Positions 11,831-22,599 of a stretch of 64,000 bases of DNA are shown in pieces. Under the pieces are notes generated by a model, which was not told the origin of the DNA, ran no database searches, and saw only the letters and a program-made list of their open reading frames with translations. The stretch lies in NCBI GenBank assembly GCA_016490735.1, contig JAEMWC010001612.1, positions 1 to 64,000 on the forward strand, written 5' to 3'. Each line of letters starts with the position of its first letter. The stretch's first letter is position 1. The DNA is from Pachyseris speciosa (Eukaryota; Cnidaria; Anthozoa; Scleractinia; Pachyseridae). A program made the position numbers and the translations under genes.

Positions 11831-13203
11831 ATAGAAACCCGTCAACTGTTTTTCTCATGGTAATTATGGCTAGCGATATTGCTCGTGGGCGCGACCGCAC
11901 GAAGACGACGACGAAGTCGCACAATAATAAATAATATCCTAATAATCATCATAATAATCCAACATGGCGGCCATACTTCACCTGGCCCACCTGACCAGCT
12001 AGTTTACAGCGTACGTCCAGCGTACGTCTTTGATACTGGACATCCATCTTATAGCCAATTGACACCTGTCAAAACAAGGAATCCGTTGACCAGTGTCACG
12101 TGACCATATCGTGGGCTCAAGTTAAGACCTCATCGAGGTCAGCGGTTTTTTAAGTTGACAGCTGAGCACGTACTTGCTTTCGATTTGATCGCAGGCTTGA
12201 GCCGGGTGTGGGTCACCCAAACCAAATCGAGGCTTTTAAACTTTTCGCGCGCTTTCTGCGGTTCGTAATTTCACATTCAGTTGGTTTCTTCATTTAGAGT
12301 AAAACAACTTCATCTTCTTCGATCGAAGTTTGTCTTTAAATTCACGTAAAAAGCACAAATCAAGAATTTGTCAAAAGATACTCCTGAAGGTGAATTTTCA
12401 AGTCATGAAAGGAAGAGCGAAAGATTTTTCTCAGGAAAAGCTTGAAACTTGGATCGATTGTGCGGTTGAAAAAAGTATAATTCAACGCTTGTTAATTACT
12501 TTTCTTCAGGAATTAAACTTGTATTTTTCTCTCAAATGTATATAAATAACAATCATCTGTACTCATTTTGAACGCAAAGAAGAAGTTGAACTGTTTGTTT
12601 ATTTTGTTACGTTGTTGTTGTGCAAGCGAACGTGTGTTTTTTACCAGGCTTGGCTGACTGTTTTTCGACGTTGTGCCTCAACAGCGTTTAGAAACTTTTG
12701 CCCCTACCTTATTAACACGTAATCGCAATGAGTCCACGTAAAATTAAGGATTATAGGCGGAAACTTAACTTCGAGTAAAAATAAAAAAGCCGATCAAATG
12801 CATGTGCATGTGCACGTCTCAAAATCTGACATAAAGTTGTCAAAATGTTGTCAAAAAAAAAAACCAGCGCGCTTCACTCGTCATTTAAAAAAAGTTTTAG
12901 AGATCTTCGAAAGCGGCCTGTAAACAACAATTAAGTTTCACCGCCTATAAACATGTCGTCTTAATTTGTTTGAACCGGTAAGAATCCGCGCTTGGATGTT
13001 AAAAACAGCGAAATGGGTTGACTGGCTGGCTGGTGGTTTTGATAAATTTTATAGGGACTGCGAGAGAAATGCTCGTGTGGTTTCGCAAGCGCTTTGTTTT
13101 GCCAAGTACAAATAAAACTATCAAAGCACTTAGTGTTTTTTGTCAACCAAGGAAAGATTTTGTGAGAAATGGATCTATTATTCAGCTCTGTCGCGTTCCG
13201 AGT
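11831..13203. other. no gene recognised
   Basis: Mixed AT-rich sequence with short ORFs on both strands that resemble nothing known. It has no recognisable repeat ends apart from a short (GCATGT)-like palindrome near 12,799. Confidence 0.3.
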
Positions 13204-13690
13204 GATTGCTGCCTCAGTGATTCCTGTTAACTGCTCTAAAGGATCAGGTGCGGACGTCTTTTTTGTCTTTTCTTCGGACATTTATGTCAAAATTGCTAAG
13301 CAATTTTTCTAGCTTAATGCAAGATATTTTTGTTACTTGTCTAATTTCTCCACCTTCTCCAAGAATCTTCGAAGAAATATTATTCGTATTGTGCTTTGTT
13401 TTCTTGTAATATGTTTGTTGTTCTTTTGTTTCTGAACCGCGGTCAATTCCTGTTGACTGCTGTAAACGATCAGTTTGTACCCTTTATTTTCTTTTCTAAG
13501 GGTATTTATGTCAAAATAAATACCGATTTTTCTAGCTTAATCAGTATAAGCTATTTTTATTACTAGCTAGTCTTGTTTAACTTCTCCTTCTTCTCCTTCT
13601 TCGAGCAAGCACTCGCATCGTACTTTGTTCGCTCGTAGTGTTTTTTTTTTCTTTGATCCGCTTTGAATTCCTTTACGCTTTCACCTGAAA
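13204..13690. repeat. imperfect tandem duplication, about 240 bp x 2
   Basis: The words TTCCTGTT(A/G)ACTGCT, TATGTCAAAAT, TTTTTCTAGCTTAAT, ACTT(G/A)T-CTAATTTCTCC-like and GTACTTTGTT-like occur in the same order in 13,204-13,440 and again in 13,441-13,690. The copies are diverged, so the duplication is old. No coding content is apparent. Confidence 0.65.
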
Positions 13691-13879
13691 GTAGTTAGGA
13701 CTCAAGAATGTCTCTCTTTTTTTTTTTTTTTTTTTTTGCAAACGTTTGCTAGGGAAAACTCTTCGTTTTCCCAGCTGCTGTTCAATTGTTTTGGACACAA
13801 ATTAAACTGGCCCAAATAAAGCCATGCAAAGTTGCTCGGTGAGAGTGTGCAGCTCCGATTCTAGGTTTGGACTGAGCTG

Positions 13880-14159
13880 GCTAAATATATATATGGCCTT
13901 CAGCTTTTCTTTTTTTAATCGCTTTATAACAGACTGGAATGGTGCACCTTCTTTAAGCAGTTTTAAGTCCTATCTATTACGTTATTTATGTCAATTTTAG
14001 CTCAATTGTAGATGTAGTTCGTGAGTGACAAGTATGTAATTTAATTAGGTTAGCTTTGGATTGTATTTCAATTTTATTTCTTAATTTTTAGTGTCAATCT
14101 CAAATCAGGGGTGACTTGTAAGAGACAAGTATTCGATTTAATTTGATTGGGTTAGCTTT
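13880..14159 (+). mobile_element. LINE 3' terminal fragment
   Basis: The + strand reads FITDWNGAPSLSSFKSYLLR near 13,927-13,985. This is the 'W-N-x-x-P-x-x-SFK-x-x-L-+' motif found at the extreme C-terminus of CR1-like LINE ORF2 proteins. A stop and an AT-rich 3' UTR-like tail follow. Only the last few dozen codons survive. The MITE at 14,160 is inserted in this tail. Confidence 0.5.
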
Positions 14160-14481
14160 TAGCCTCCTTCGCAGACGTCTTTGGGCTCGTCACGCGCCCT
14201 TCCCCACGAACGTCTGCTGAACTGAACTACCACTTCCGTTCGCGGCGGTTAGCCAATCATAGTTCGTTTTCCAATTAATGGAAAGTAGGACTTCGACCCC
14301 GGGATTACTTTCACAGACGATGCACGTGAATCGGGTGTCGATTTCCATTCTTATGTAGTTCGTTATTGGTTTCTTCAAAACAAAGGCTAACCGCCGGCGA
14401 ACGGAAGTGGCAGTTCAGTTCAGCAGACGTTCGTGGGGATGGAACGCGTGACGAGCCCAAAGAGGTCTGCGAAGGAGGCTA
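14160..14481. mobile_element. MITE with about 95-bp inverted repeats and a 9-bp target duplication
   Basis: Left arm TAGCCTCCTTCGCAGACGTC and onward (14,160-14,256) is the reverse complement of the right arm (about 14,385-14,481, ending GACCTCTTTGGG-complement and GGAGGCTA). GTTAGCTTT stands at 14,151-14,159 and again at 14,482-14,490. A 9-bp duplication with long TIRs is typical of Mutator-like (MULE) non-autonomous elements. It is non-coding; the short ORF inside is an artefact of the arms. Confidence 0.85.
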
Positions 14482-14873
14482 GTTAGCTTTGGGCCACGTT
14501 AAAATTTCACCTCTTAGTTTTTAGAATGTGTAATATTAGATAATATTCTTTGTATGGAAATTTAGTTTCTCCCAATTATTCTCCAGTCATGCACTTTTTT
14601 TGTTTTGTATCAACTTAGTTGTATTCGCATGACAAAGTACGGGACTGGAGTTACTGGAACTGCGTTAAATTTCAGTTCTGGTGTCGTTTTTCTCTGCTTG
14701 GACAGTAAGAATCGGTGTGACATATTCAAGGAATTTTCCAAAACGACCCTTCGATCCTCCTGCAGGAAAAGTAAACACCAGTTTATTTGGCTATTGGCGA
14801 AATGTATCCTCATCGCTACAGTCAATAATGTACAAGATTGCTGATAGTAAGTAACTTAAGACATTAATTAATC

Positions 14874-14912
14874 AATCATTTAATTAATTAATTAATTAAT
14901 TAATTAATTAGT
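14874..14912. repeat. (TTAA)n / (ATTA)n microsatellite
   Basis: About eight uninterrupted TAAT units directly upstream of the acceptor of the first surviving ZNFX1 copy-1 exon. Confidence 0.9.
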
Positions 14913-14930
14913 ACCTCGCAATATTTTTAG

Positions 14931-15083
14931 ACAAAGATCATCGAGAGCGTTACGCTGCTCGTATTAAACGGATCAGAAGAGAACGAAATCTTGAAGTGAG
15001 TTACCTTGCGGTTACAAGAGAGAAAGATCTGATTGTGAAGGTCATGGTGCTGGCACAGGGACACTGGTTCAAGTGTCCAAACG
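14931..15083 (+). CDS. ZNFX1: ZNFX1-like copy 1, penultimate exon (start of RZ finger)
   Basis: The exon follows TTTTTAG and ends at ACG|GTGAGT. It encodes a basic helix-like stretch (DHRERYAARIKRIRRERN) and then GHWFKCPN, the first half of the RZ-type zinc finger found at the C-terminus of ZNFX1 (and RNF213). It is the counterpart of copy-3 exon 60,784-60,939. No upstream helicase or NF-X1 exon of this copy is found in the 11 kb to the left, where LINE relics lie instead, so this is a 3' remnant. It is open and splices in phase to 15,715. Confidence 0.8.
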
Positions 15084-15714
15084 GTGAGTTGAATGGTTTA
15101 CTTTGAGTTGATCATGATGAAAATTCTCCTTACGAGTTTTTAGTTATTTTCTATATTAGCCCTTGGGAGAAAATTATGTTTCATCCTTGCAACTGCAAGT
15201 GCGCATGTAGACGTGTTTTCGTGACTTTGAGTTGGCGAGAGTTGAACGTTCATCAGCTATCATTCAAGTGCGATCAAACGAGGACGATAGTGAACGAGAC
15301 CTTGCGAGAGTTGGCAAAATTCATGCGGTGTGTGAATGCAAATCCTCCTCGACTCTCAAGAAAACTGGATTTGTTTCAAATTCGATAAAATTAGCCGAGA
15401 GTTGATTAGAGCGTATGAGAGTGTGCGGGAGTTAGCGGGAAAAGAAGGCATTCGTTAGAAGTGTATTTTCATAAGAAATTCAAGCAACTCGTAGATGTTT
15501 AAAGGCATTCTCCAGTTGTGAAAATCGACCATGCAATTTGTGCAAGAGGTATACAGGAAAATCCTGTAAAATCAGGAGTGGAAACAAGTTTAGGTATCAA
15601 ATTAAGACATATTCTCCTCCCAGTTTTCCTATTCCCTACCTCAGCCCTTGTTTCTTAAACATGATTTCAACCACTATTCAAAATTGAACTACACTTTTTA
15701 TTCTTTTCTTGAAG

Positions 15715-15911
15715 GTCACATCTACTGCATCACAGAGTGTGGTGGGGCGATGGAAGAAAGCAAATGCCTGGAATGTGGCTCAAGAATTGGGGGCCATAAT
15801 CATCAGCTGCGAGCTGATAATCGGCTTGCAAATGAAATGGATGGCGCTCGATACCCTGCCTTCTACGATATGGCTAACATCCATAACTTTGACCCTCGCG
15901 ATTTTATGTAA
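15715..15911 (+). CDS. ZNFX1: ZNFX1-like copy 1, terminal exon (RZ finger second half and C-terminus)
   Basis: After GAAG|GTCACATC the exon reads GHIYCITECGGAMEESKCLE and CGSRIGG. This completes the RZ finger whose Cys and His ligands are C (of CPN), H (of GHIY), C (of ECGG) and the C-x-x-C of KCLEC. The conserved ZNFX1 tail follows (RLANEMDGARYP, ending FDPRDFM) with a TAA at 15,909-15,911. This is the only full-length C-terminus of the three copies. It could serve as an acceptor for a fusion transcript but has no visible promoter. Confidence 0.85.
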
Positions 15912-16221
15912 ACTGTTCTATGTGAGGTATCTGCGTTCGATTATTAAACTAAATTATCTATATTACTACAACTGAAAATCGTTGTCCTTAAGGGAAGATG
16001 CGCTATAATAAAAAATAGTCCTTTCATCTCTTTACGGTGCCGGGAGTTAAGGGTATCCAGAGAGAAAAGAAATTTAAACCGAAGCAAACAGTGTTTCACA
16101 AACCTGGTCGCCATTTCAGGACAATGAAGTTGCAGCGGCGGTACACTGAACTGTCCAACGGATAAAATCGTTAACAATTAAGAACGTCGTCAATACTGTG
16201 GCAATGGTTCCCAGCAGAAAT
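15912..16221. other. 3' flank of copy 1, part of the duplicated unit
   Basis: Non-coding. The part from 16,083 aligns by eye with 32,626-32,770 (shared words include GTTTCACAAA, TGGTCGCCATTT, ACTGTCCA and CAATGGTT). This shows that the spacer downstream of ZNFX1 copies was duplicated with the gene. Confidence 0.6.
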
Positions 16222-16925
16222 TTAGGGCTGGTTCACACGTGCGACGCAAATGCCAATGCAAGTGCAAGCGCAAATGCAAACGACGTTCACACGTCGAACG
16301 CAAACGCAAGGAAGGTGAGATACGCAAGCGCAGTCGAAGTCTTTTTCAAGATGGCGGATGAGATGGAAGTTTTGATACTACTACTTTTCCTGCTTTTCGC
16401 TTACCGACTGATAAAGAGACGAAAAAGACGTGTCCAGACGTTTTTTATCGTGTACAAAGTATATCGTTAGAATATAGTAGGATTAGTTCCTACTATGTGA
16501 AGGTGCCACCTTGATATTAAAACTGGCAGGGGAAATAAACCACGCTGGGTAAAAGGGGGTGTCCCTTAAGTGTTTTAATATTTCATTTTATGGGTTTGTT
16601 GCTTTAAACGGAATTAAAAGATACAGTGAGAAATCCCCAACCGAACCGGCACCCGTGGAAGGCGCCATCTTGGCTTCAACCTCAACCGTGGAGGCGTGTT
16701 TTGTTACCTTGCGTTTGCATTTGCGTTTGCATTGCCCCGGTTCACACGTGTGAAATACAAACGCAAGCGCAAATGCAAGCGCAAGAAAATGAAAATTTTT
16801 CCATTTCTTGCGTCGGCGCTTGCGCTTGCATTTGCATTTGCGTTACGGTAGTTCACACGTGTATTTCCTTGCATTTGCATTTGTATTTGCACTTGCATTT
16901 GCGTCGCACGTGTGAACCAGGCTTA
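16222..16925. mobile_element. TIR element rich in GCAAATGCAAGC repeats
   Basis: The ends are inverted complements: GGTTCACACGTGCGACG... on the left from about 16,229 and ...CGTCGCACGTGTGAACC on the right to 16,919. A TTA/TAA triplet sits at each edge. The subterminal DNA is a degenerate tandem of GCAAATGC/GCAAGCGC hexamer-like units. Inside, 16,735-16,860 is a nested hairpin with the same CACACGTGTG ends. The corresponding site downstream of copy 2 (about 32,755-32,785) lacks it, so it inserted after the segmental duplication. ORFs through it (16,626-17,003) merely translate the repeat. Confidence 0.75.
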
Positions 16926-17274
16926 AGACTCGTAGATTTGTATTTATTGTATCCGTTGCAGCAACTTGTGATGAGTTTGCTCACTTTACCCCAGAGTGAT
17001 TAAACTTGTATCGCTGTTTTCCTTGACAAATTCGATATATTTACCTCCTATTTAATACAAGCACATGTTAGTCCCGAACAAAGAATAAATGTATGCTGTG
17101 TTTTTAAACAAAACGGCATTCCATCTAACCTTTAGCAAGAAGACCTGAAGTCGGCGGTGAAGACTTCCAATATGGAGGCGACTTCCGTAGTCGTGACTAC
17201 CGATACAGATGTCACAGGCTGACAACGCATGCGCGTAACCTACTTCAGGTATTGATATCGGAATTGGTACCCGA

Positions 17275-17700
17275 TCTTAACCTCTCTATTATCCGCTCTG
17301 TGACGAAGTTAAATTTATTGACCGAGACCCACATTGGTACACCCGTAGGGTTAAAGAGGCTAATCACATTAGACTTCACCCTTCAACATCAACGGGGACA
17401 GTGGAATTGAAATCCTGAAGCGTGGATGCCCACGATCAAACACCACAACAGTCGATCAGTATCAAAGCGGACCGCTGAGGGAACAATTTCTAGTCTGAAC
17501 GACAAGGATCGAAATCCTCCAATCAACAACAGCCTAAGCGAGGATCGAAACGCATCAATCACCACCAGCCACGGTGCTTCTTATACTCACACGCAGTCAG
17601 TCGACACCATCGCCTGATGAAGACCAGCAGTATAGCGGTCGAAACGTCGCGATCCACATCTTTGTGACTCAATCGTGAGACAAAAGATTAACTCAGCTGT
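17275..17700 (+). mobile_element. Penelope-like element, 3' end fragment
   Basis: The + strand reads VKFIDRDPHWYTRRVKEA and then WMPTIKHHNSRSV-SKRTAEG. This is the C-terminal end of the GIY-YIG endonuclease region of the same PLE family found on the - strand at 24,085-25,865. The two copies share the 3' terminal sequence to the word ATTAACTCAGCT. Frameshifts occur between the two stretches. The reverse transcriptase is absent, so this is a 5'-truncated copy. A well-formed hammerhead motif lies at its 3' end (17,609-17,653). Confidence 0.85.
17609..17653 (+). ncRNA. hammerhead ribozyme motif of a PLE
   Basis: Order of parts: ATCGC (stem I), CTGATGA, GACC...GGTC (stem II), GAAA, CG, TC (cleavage after GUC), GCGAT (stem I partner). 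Stem I pairs perfectly (ATCGC with GCGAT). Helix III is the four-base palindrome ACGU without a loop, so it would fold efficiently only as a dimer or in tandem RNA. Hammerheads with very short helix III are known from PLE retroelements. Confidence 0.8.
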
Positions 17701-18682
17701 CATTTGAAACCACGATGACGAACACCTTTCATAATACATCTTTCTTGTGTGCAGATTTGAGCCTGACTGGATTGATATACGCTTCTTTCTATTTAAGTAT
17801 TTATTTCCTTTTGCGTTCTATACTGAATGAAAGAAGCATCTTCTTGCCTCTTCCGCCTAACGTAGAATTAGTGAATCATTCCTGCATGGCAAAGCAAGTG
17901 ATGCCTTTACATTCATCGCTGTCTCACCATTTAAAACTGATACAGATTCTTGTTAATGATCAGATTCGTCCCTGGCTTTTAGTAAATCTGCATTGATTAT
18001 TCTAGTTTATAACGCTTCGCAAATCTGTTTTCTCAGCTGTATATTTAACTTCCTCAGAAATGCACTGTAAAGCTGAAGCATTTTAAACTGGTTTGGTTGA
18101 AATCACAACCGAAGCTGGTAACCTAGGGAAATCAATTTCGCGACGGTAAGAATCCCTTCAAACGGGGCAATGAAGTGTTTTGAAATTAGCGAATGGTGAA
18201 GAATGGAGGTTTTGGATGATTCTCCTGTTTGTCAGCAGGCTATAGAGTCCTGGACTCTGATTGGAAAGGTTCTGTTTGATATAAACGAATATTGTTCGTG
18301 AGCTACTAAATAATAGGCGTTTTGCATCATGGAATCATTTGACTACAAATGTTTTTACGTTTTGTTTTTCTCATGCTAATGGGCGCAATTGTCATTTAAA
18401 CCCCAATGTGGTTTAAAATTTTAAATAATAAAGGAGGAACGAAATGAATTCTGGTAGTTGAAGTCAAATGACGACATCGTGCAAGTGTGCTATTATCGTT
18501 TCATCGTCATCAACATTTTTATGAAATTTATACTGAATTATAGTTCATTTTCAAATTTTGTTTCTCACGTTCAAATGTTAGAATTTACAAAAAGAATTAT
18601 GGGCTTTACAACCAATAGTTGCAACTTTTTAAAATCAATTTTTTTATTGCGTCAACTCTACCTTGTTTCAGAGGTGTTGTCG
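17701..18682. promoter_or_regulatory. 5' flank of ZNFX1 copy 2, duplicated with copy 3 flank
   Basis: Shared words with 33,360-34,253 include GACTGGATTGATAT, GCTGTCTCACCA, ACGCTTCGCAAATCTG, GGACTCTGATTGGAAAGGTT and the pre-exon ATCTTGTTTCAGAGGTG. The last is a splice acceptor just before the start codon in both copies, implying a 5' non-coding exon further upstream. No promoter element is identifiable by eye. Confidence 0.45.
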
Positions 18683-19318
18683 ATGAGCGGCTGGCGAGGC
18701 CAAAGAGGCGAAGGAAGAGGAGATAGAAGAGGCAGTGGAAGGGAAGGTGGAAGGGAATATGGATAAGGCAGTGGACGGGGAGGTGGAAGAGGCAGCGGAA
18801 GAGCTGCGGGAGAGGGTGTACAAGAAGAGGTGGAACATTGGGTCGTGTTGGGGTCGAAACGCCGGGAAACCAGCTTGAGGTTAAATTAGGATGCGCGGAA
18901 CAAAAACCTCTGACGAAACACGGAGTTTTTATTAAAACAGCAGTCAAGTATGGAAGATCACTGGATTGTCTTGATCGTGAACATTGTTACCAAAGCCTGC
19001 GACTGCAGCTCTAGCGAAAACCTGTTAAGGCTACTAAACCTTCTGCCGGGGTCGTCTTTGCTTAACTCCCATCTCAGACCACATCTCAACGAGCTATCCT
19101 CCAGTGGCTTACCTCCTGCTGATGTTGCAGTGTTTTGAGTAATGTAGTAAAACTAATGAATGAATTGCTCCGAAGATTCCGAACTGTTATGGCAGATGAT
19201 GCCCTCGTGACGGAGGTGGATGAAATAATGAAATTGACAGTCGAAAAGGCTGAGGAGTTAAAGAGAAAGGAAGAAGAAGAAGAAGAACGGCAAAAAAGAA
19301 GGAAGCCTCGCAGAGATG
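18683..19318 (+). pseudogene. ZNFX1: copy 2 exon 1: RG-rich N-terminus, broken
   Basis: The ATG at 18,683 starts SGWRGQRGEGRGDRRGSGR, an RGG-box-like stretch, but a TAA stops it at about 18,763. Aligned with copy 3 exon 1, this exon lacks internal segments near 18,900 and near 19,185. It also lost one T in the VAVF-LRNVV region, turning it into VAVF-stop (about 19,137). The end KRRKPRRDG|GTGAGA is retained. The deletions make the exon unable to encode the domain. Confidence 0.85.
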
Positions 19319-19428
19319 GTGAGATTATAACGTTTAGGAAGTATTCCCTTTGTTTGTATTTCTTGTCTGTCAATATAAAAAATGAACTTTCACTCGTGCA
19401 TCTGATAAAACATATTTGCACTTTTTAG

Positions 19429-19898
19429 TTGGAGTGAACGATGCTGTAAATCCACCCGAAGGTTTTCGCAGGCTACCTGTTGTTCCAACTCAGAAAGACA
19501 TCTTGTCAGGAGAACGGCCCTTCCTCAGAAGGAACAAAATTGATGGGAGCCATCACGATGCGGAGCATTATTTGGATGTGCAATTTCGACTCCTTCGTGA
19601 AGACTTCGTGTGGCCCGTTCGCGAAGGAATCGCGCAGTTGTTGGAGCGTTTAGGCTGCGGTAAGATAGGTGCCCATCAGGACATACGTCTGTACAATAAC
19701 GTCCGGTTGTTGTACTCCGTATGTACGTCCAACGGCATCCGTTACCAGATCAAGTTTGACAACACCAAACTCAGGCATGTACGCTGGGAGAACAGCAAAC
19801 GACTCATCTTTGGTTAGTTGATGTGTTTATCCAAGGACAATTTTGATATCTTTGTGTTTGCTACCGTGGCTAACCGGGAACTTTCAAACATAAGACGA
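19429..19898 (+). pseudogene. ZNFX1: copy 2 exon 2: ZNFX1 N-terminal domain, one stop
   Basis: The exon is open from GVNDAVNPPEGFRRLPVVPT through HYLDVQFRLLREDFV and VRWENSKRLIFG. A TAG at about 19,815 stands where copy 3 has serine (RLIFGS). The frame then continues LMCLSKDNFDIFVFATVANR to the donor ACGA|GTAAGT. Apart from the stop it is very similar to copy 3 exon 2, so decay is recent or constraint lasted long. Confidence 0.85.
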
Positions 19899-20646
19899 GT
19901 AAGTTGACTCACGGTAAACATCATACAGAGCACATATTAAAGAGAATACATTTAGAATTTTATTGGGTGACTGTGACCTCGGTGAGCATTGTATCCCAAG
20001 ATAAAATTGTTTTCACAGTACAAACCCTGTGGAAAAAACCTCTAAGGATCTGATTCTCCAGTATTTATGCATGGAGTTTGAAGCGAGATCATTCTATAAA
20101 CACGCTATGGTTTTTAACGTTTCAAGAATACGCTGAGTATAAATTTGTAGTTGAGAGGTGAAACTCCATGGATAATAGCAGTGAAAAAAAAATTCATCTT
20201 TTTGGCACAGAGTGATAAGAAAAAGAAATGCCGGGATTAACTAAAAAGCCCACTCACTAATTGCACAGATCAAGCATACGAGAAGCTTTCCTCATTATCT
20301 AGCGGTGAAGTGAGTCCGCGTTGGAAAAAATCTGCCCGCCGATTGTCGCAGCACATGTACTATATCAAAAAATGTCGTTTGTCACCCTTAGCAAGACAGT
20401 AGTTGAGTTCTCCGTCTTACATGTACAACTTGTGTGAATATTACAGAAGATCAGATATACACGTCTATAGAGGTAATCCTCAATCATGTGAATCTAGTCA
20501 TGCCAGTGCAATAGATAGATTTCGAGCATCGTACACGGCCTACTCCCATAAACACAATGTCCTCTACCCTTTCCCACATTTCCTATCTATTACGTACTGT
20601 TACCTAAGTGTAAAAGTCTGAAAAGGTGACAATTGTTCCTATCTAG

Positions 20647-20802
20647 GGTATAGTGGACATTCATTTAATCCGCTTATATGATCTTGTGGAACTTGAAGAA
20701 TGTGACGTGTATCAGATGGTGGAGAGTACTGCTTTCTTTGAAGCTTATCGTCACCTGCTTGAGGGACTGAAAGAAATTCATCCCGATAGATTACCTTTGC
20801 AG
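20647..20802 (+). pseudogene. ZNFX1: copy 2 exon 3
   Basis: The exon is open, starts at CTAG|GGTATAGTG and ends CAG|GTGACC. It encodes GIVDIHLIRLYD...YQMVESTAFFEAYRHLLEG, a segment characteristic of ZNFX1 before the helicase. It is intact in itself and parallels copy-3 exon 36,149-36,304. Confidence 0.85.
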
Positions 20803-21307
20803 GTGACCGCGCAACCTTTTTCACCTTTTATAAGTACATATATCTCCGTTTGAGATATAGTTTGATTGTTTATTTACATGCAACCTCGTGGCGCAGAAGG
20901 TCAAAGACAACAAGAATTGTTCCATTTCTAGCGATACTTAATTGGGTAGCCCGAGGGCTAGCTTAGGTTTAAAAAGCTAAGGTTCACTTTTCCTCCAGTT
21001 CTTCGGTACTAACCACTGGAAACAGAACTTTCGTTTTCTTCAGCCCAATGGTATCTATTTTGTTGTCAGCCTTTCTGCCGAGCACTGATGGACAACAGCA
21101 GCGCCAAGCGTTTTTTTCAGATAGCAACAAAGGCTATGATTAAAGAAGCCTAAAGGAAATCAGTTTCCATATGAGTGTAGTTCACTTATAAGCTTACCAT
21201 CGTATGCTGTGAATCCCTTCAAACTATCAGGAATATTCTCTTCTTGTCCCGATTCTTTTTAGGATGACAATATTAAGTTACTCTGTAATGTCTTTTTATT
21301 AAAACAG

Positions 21308-21414
21308 AATTACATCGTAGATTGCCAGAAAGAAGTTGAACCACCCGTCTACTTGAAGAACGGACTTCAAGGACAAATGACGTTTGATCTTACGCCCATC
21401 ATGAAGAAGACGAG
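21308..21414 (+). pseudogene. ZNFX1: copy 2 exon 4
   Basis: AACAG|AATTACATCG opens NYIVDCQKEVEPPVYLKNG and FDLTPIMKKT. The donor is GAG|GTGGGT and is canonical, unlike the corresponding site in copy 3. Confidence 0.8.
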
Positions 21415-21995
21415 GTGGGTAATTTTGGAAGGTATGGTAGGCGAATATCGAAGAAAATGTCAGATAGAGGTTAGTGAACTGACTATCTCTTTCGTTCCCT
21501 TATGATTTTATTCCTTTTCCTTGCGAAAATAGCCTGAAGAAGAATGAGATAAGTTTGTTCGCTATATGACTTAAATTAGTGATGTGCATTAACAAGATTT
21601 TGGTAAGCAAGTCTAAACCCAATGGATTGCCGCACGAGTCAAAACTGACAGTCATTTTTCTACTAATACACAACAAACGACATTTTCCCCAGTAGGATTA
21701 AACATCTTGTTTTCAACCCTCCACATGGCCAGCGATTATCATGCCATGATTTTGTATTGTATTACGTAACGTCACCGGATAACTTAGCACTACTGATACT
21801 GTATGCTCTTATTTAAAGTGCAGCATCGAGATTTTAGTTTTGACTAAAATAACTATACTTGTCATCCATCAAATATTTTAGCTCGTACGCGATTAGTCTA
21901 AACTCGTCACGTGACTGAATATGCCGAGGATACTCTCCAATCTTCAAAACATTGCTCGTGTTGCGAAAAATATTAGAAGGATAATAAACACAACA

Positions 21996-22103
21996 ATATG
22001 CTCGGATATTTGACCTTGGACATTATCTTTTCCTCGAAACTCACGGAAAACTGTTCGCTTCTCGAAATAGATAATGTCCGCGGTCAAATATCCGAGGAAA
22101 TAT
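21996..22103. mobile_element. short hairpin MITE
   Basis: CTCGGATATTTGACC..GGACATTATC on the left is the reverse complement of GATAATGTCCG.GGTCAAATAT..GAG on the right, separated by about 35 bases. It lies in the intron directly before the Walker A exon of copy 2. Confidence 0.75.
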
Positions 22104-22209
22104 TCGCGTCAAATGAAGGCTATTGTTTATATGACCGATTTGTTTTTTTGTTTTGAAACTCTTTTTCCAATCTTAATGCTTTCCACTTTCACTTTATTTT
22201 CTCTTAAAG

Positions 22210-22367
22210 CATCTAATGTTCCACTCCTGAACCTGGCCTCCAGGCCATCTGCGGAAGATCTGGATCTCGATGACTCTCAGTTCAGGGCGCTACAAACGGC
22301 GCTGACCAAAGAATTCGCAGTCATTCAAGGACCGCCAGGGACTGGAAAGACTTACATTGGGTTGAAG
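22210..22367 (+). pseudogene. ZNFX1: copy 2 Walker A exon of the SF1 helicase
   Basis: The exon encodes RPSAEDLDLDDSQFRALQTA, the Q-motif region of UPF1-like helicases, then the Walker A motif GPPGTGKT, and ends YIGLK|GTAGAG. The ATP-binding loop is intact here, in contrast to copy 3, where one base is missing in the same motif. The exon cannot yield a working protein because of lesions on both sides. Confidence 0.85.
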
Positions 22368-22599
22368 GTAGAGGCGACAGCAGTTTAGTTTGATTGTAAA
22401 AACAAGAAAGATCAACTGAGCACCGTTTTCTACAATATATTGTTAAGGCCAATTGCTGACGTCAAATCTGATATAATATAAGGATTTTTATGGACCTCTA
22501 CCACTAATGCAGATTCCTGTTTGAAATGGATGTTTTTGTGAAAAGGTCTTTATAGGGTTGCATGTACTAGCAACAAAGGACGCACTTTGTTTCTTGCAG

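Noticed and set aside
12330..12545. 71-codon + strand ORF
   Set aside because: No recognisable domain, no splice or start support, AT-rich surroundings. Treated as chance.
14605..14844. 79-codon + strand ORF upstream of the copy-1 exon
   Set aside because: An equally long ORF exists on the opposite strand over the same bases, no domain is recognised, and no ZNFX1 exon homology is seen.
16559..17003. Overlapping ORFs on both strands with alternating alanine/asparagine or leucine/histidine/cysteine patterns
   Set aside because: They translate the GCAAATGC hexamer repeat of the TIR element, and equally long frames appear on both strands.
18606..18947. Minus-strand ORF opposite ZNFX1 copy-2 exon 1
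   Set aside because: It is the antisense of the RGG-coding purine tract (proline/leucine/histidine-rich shadow).
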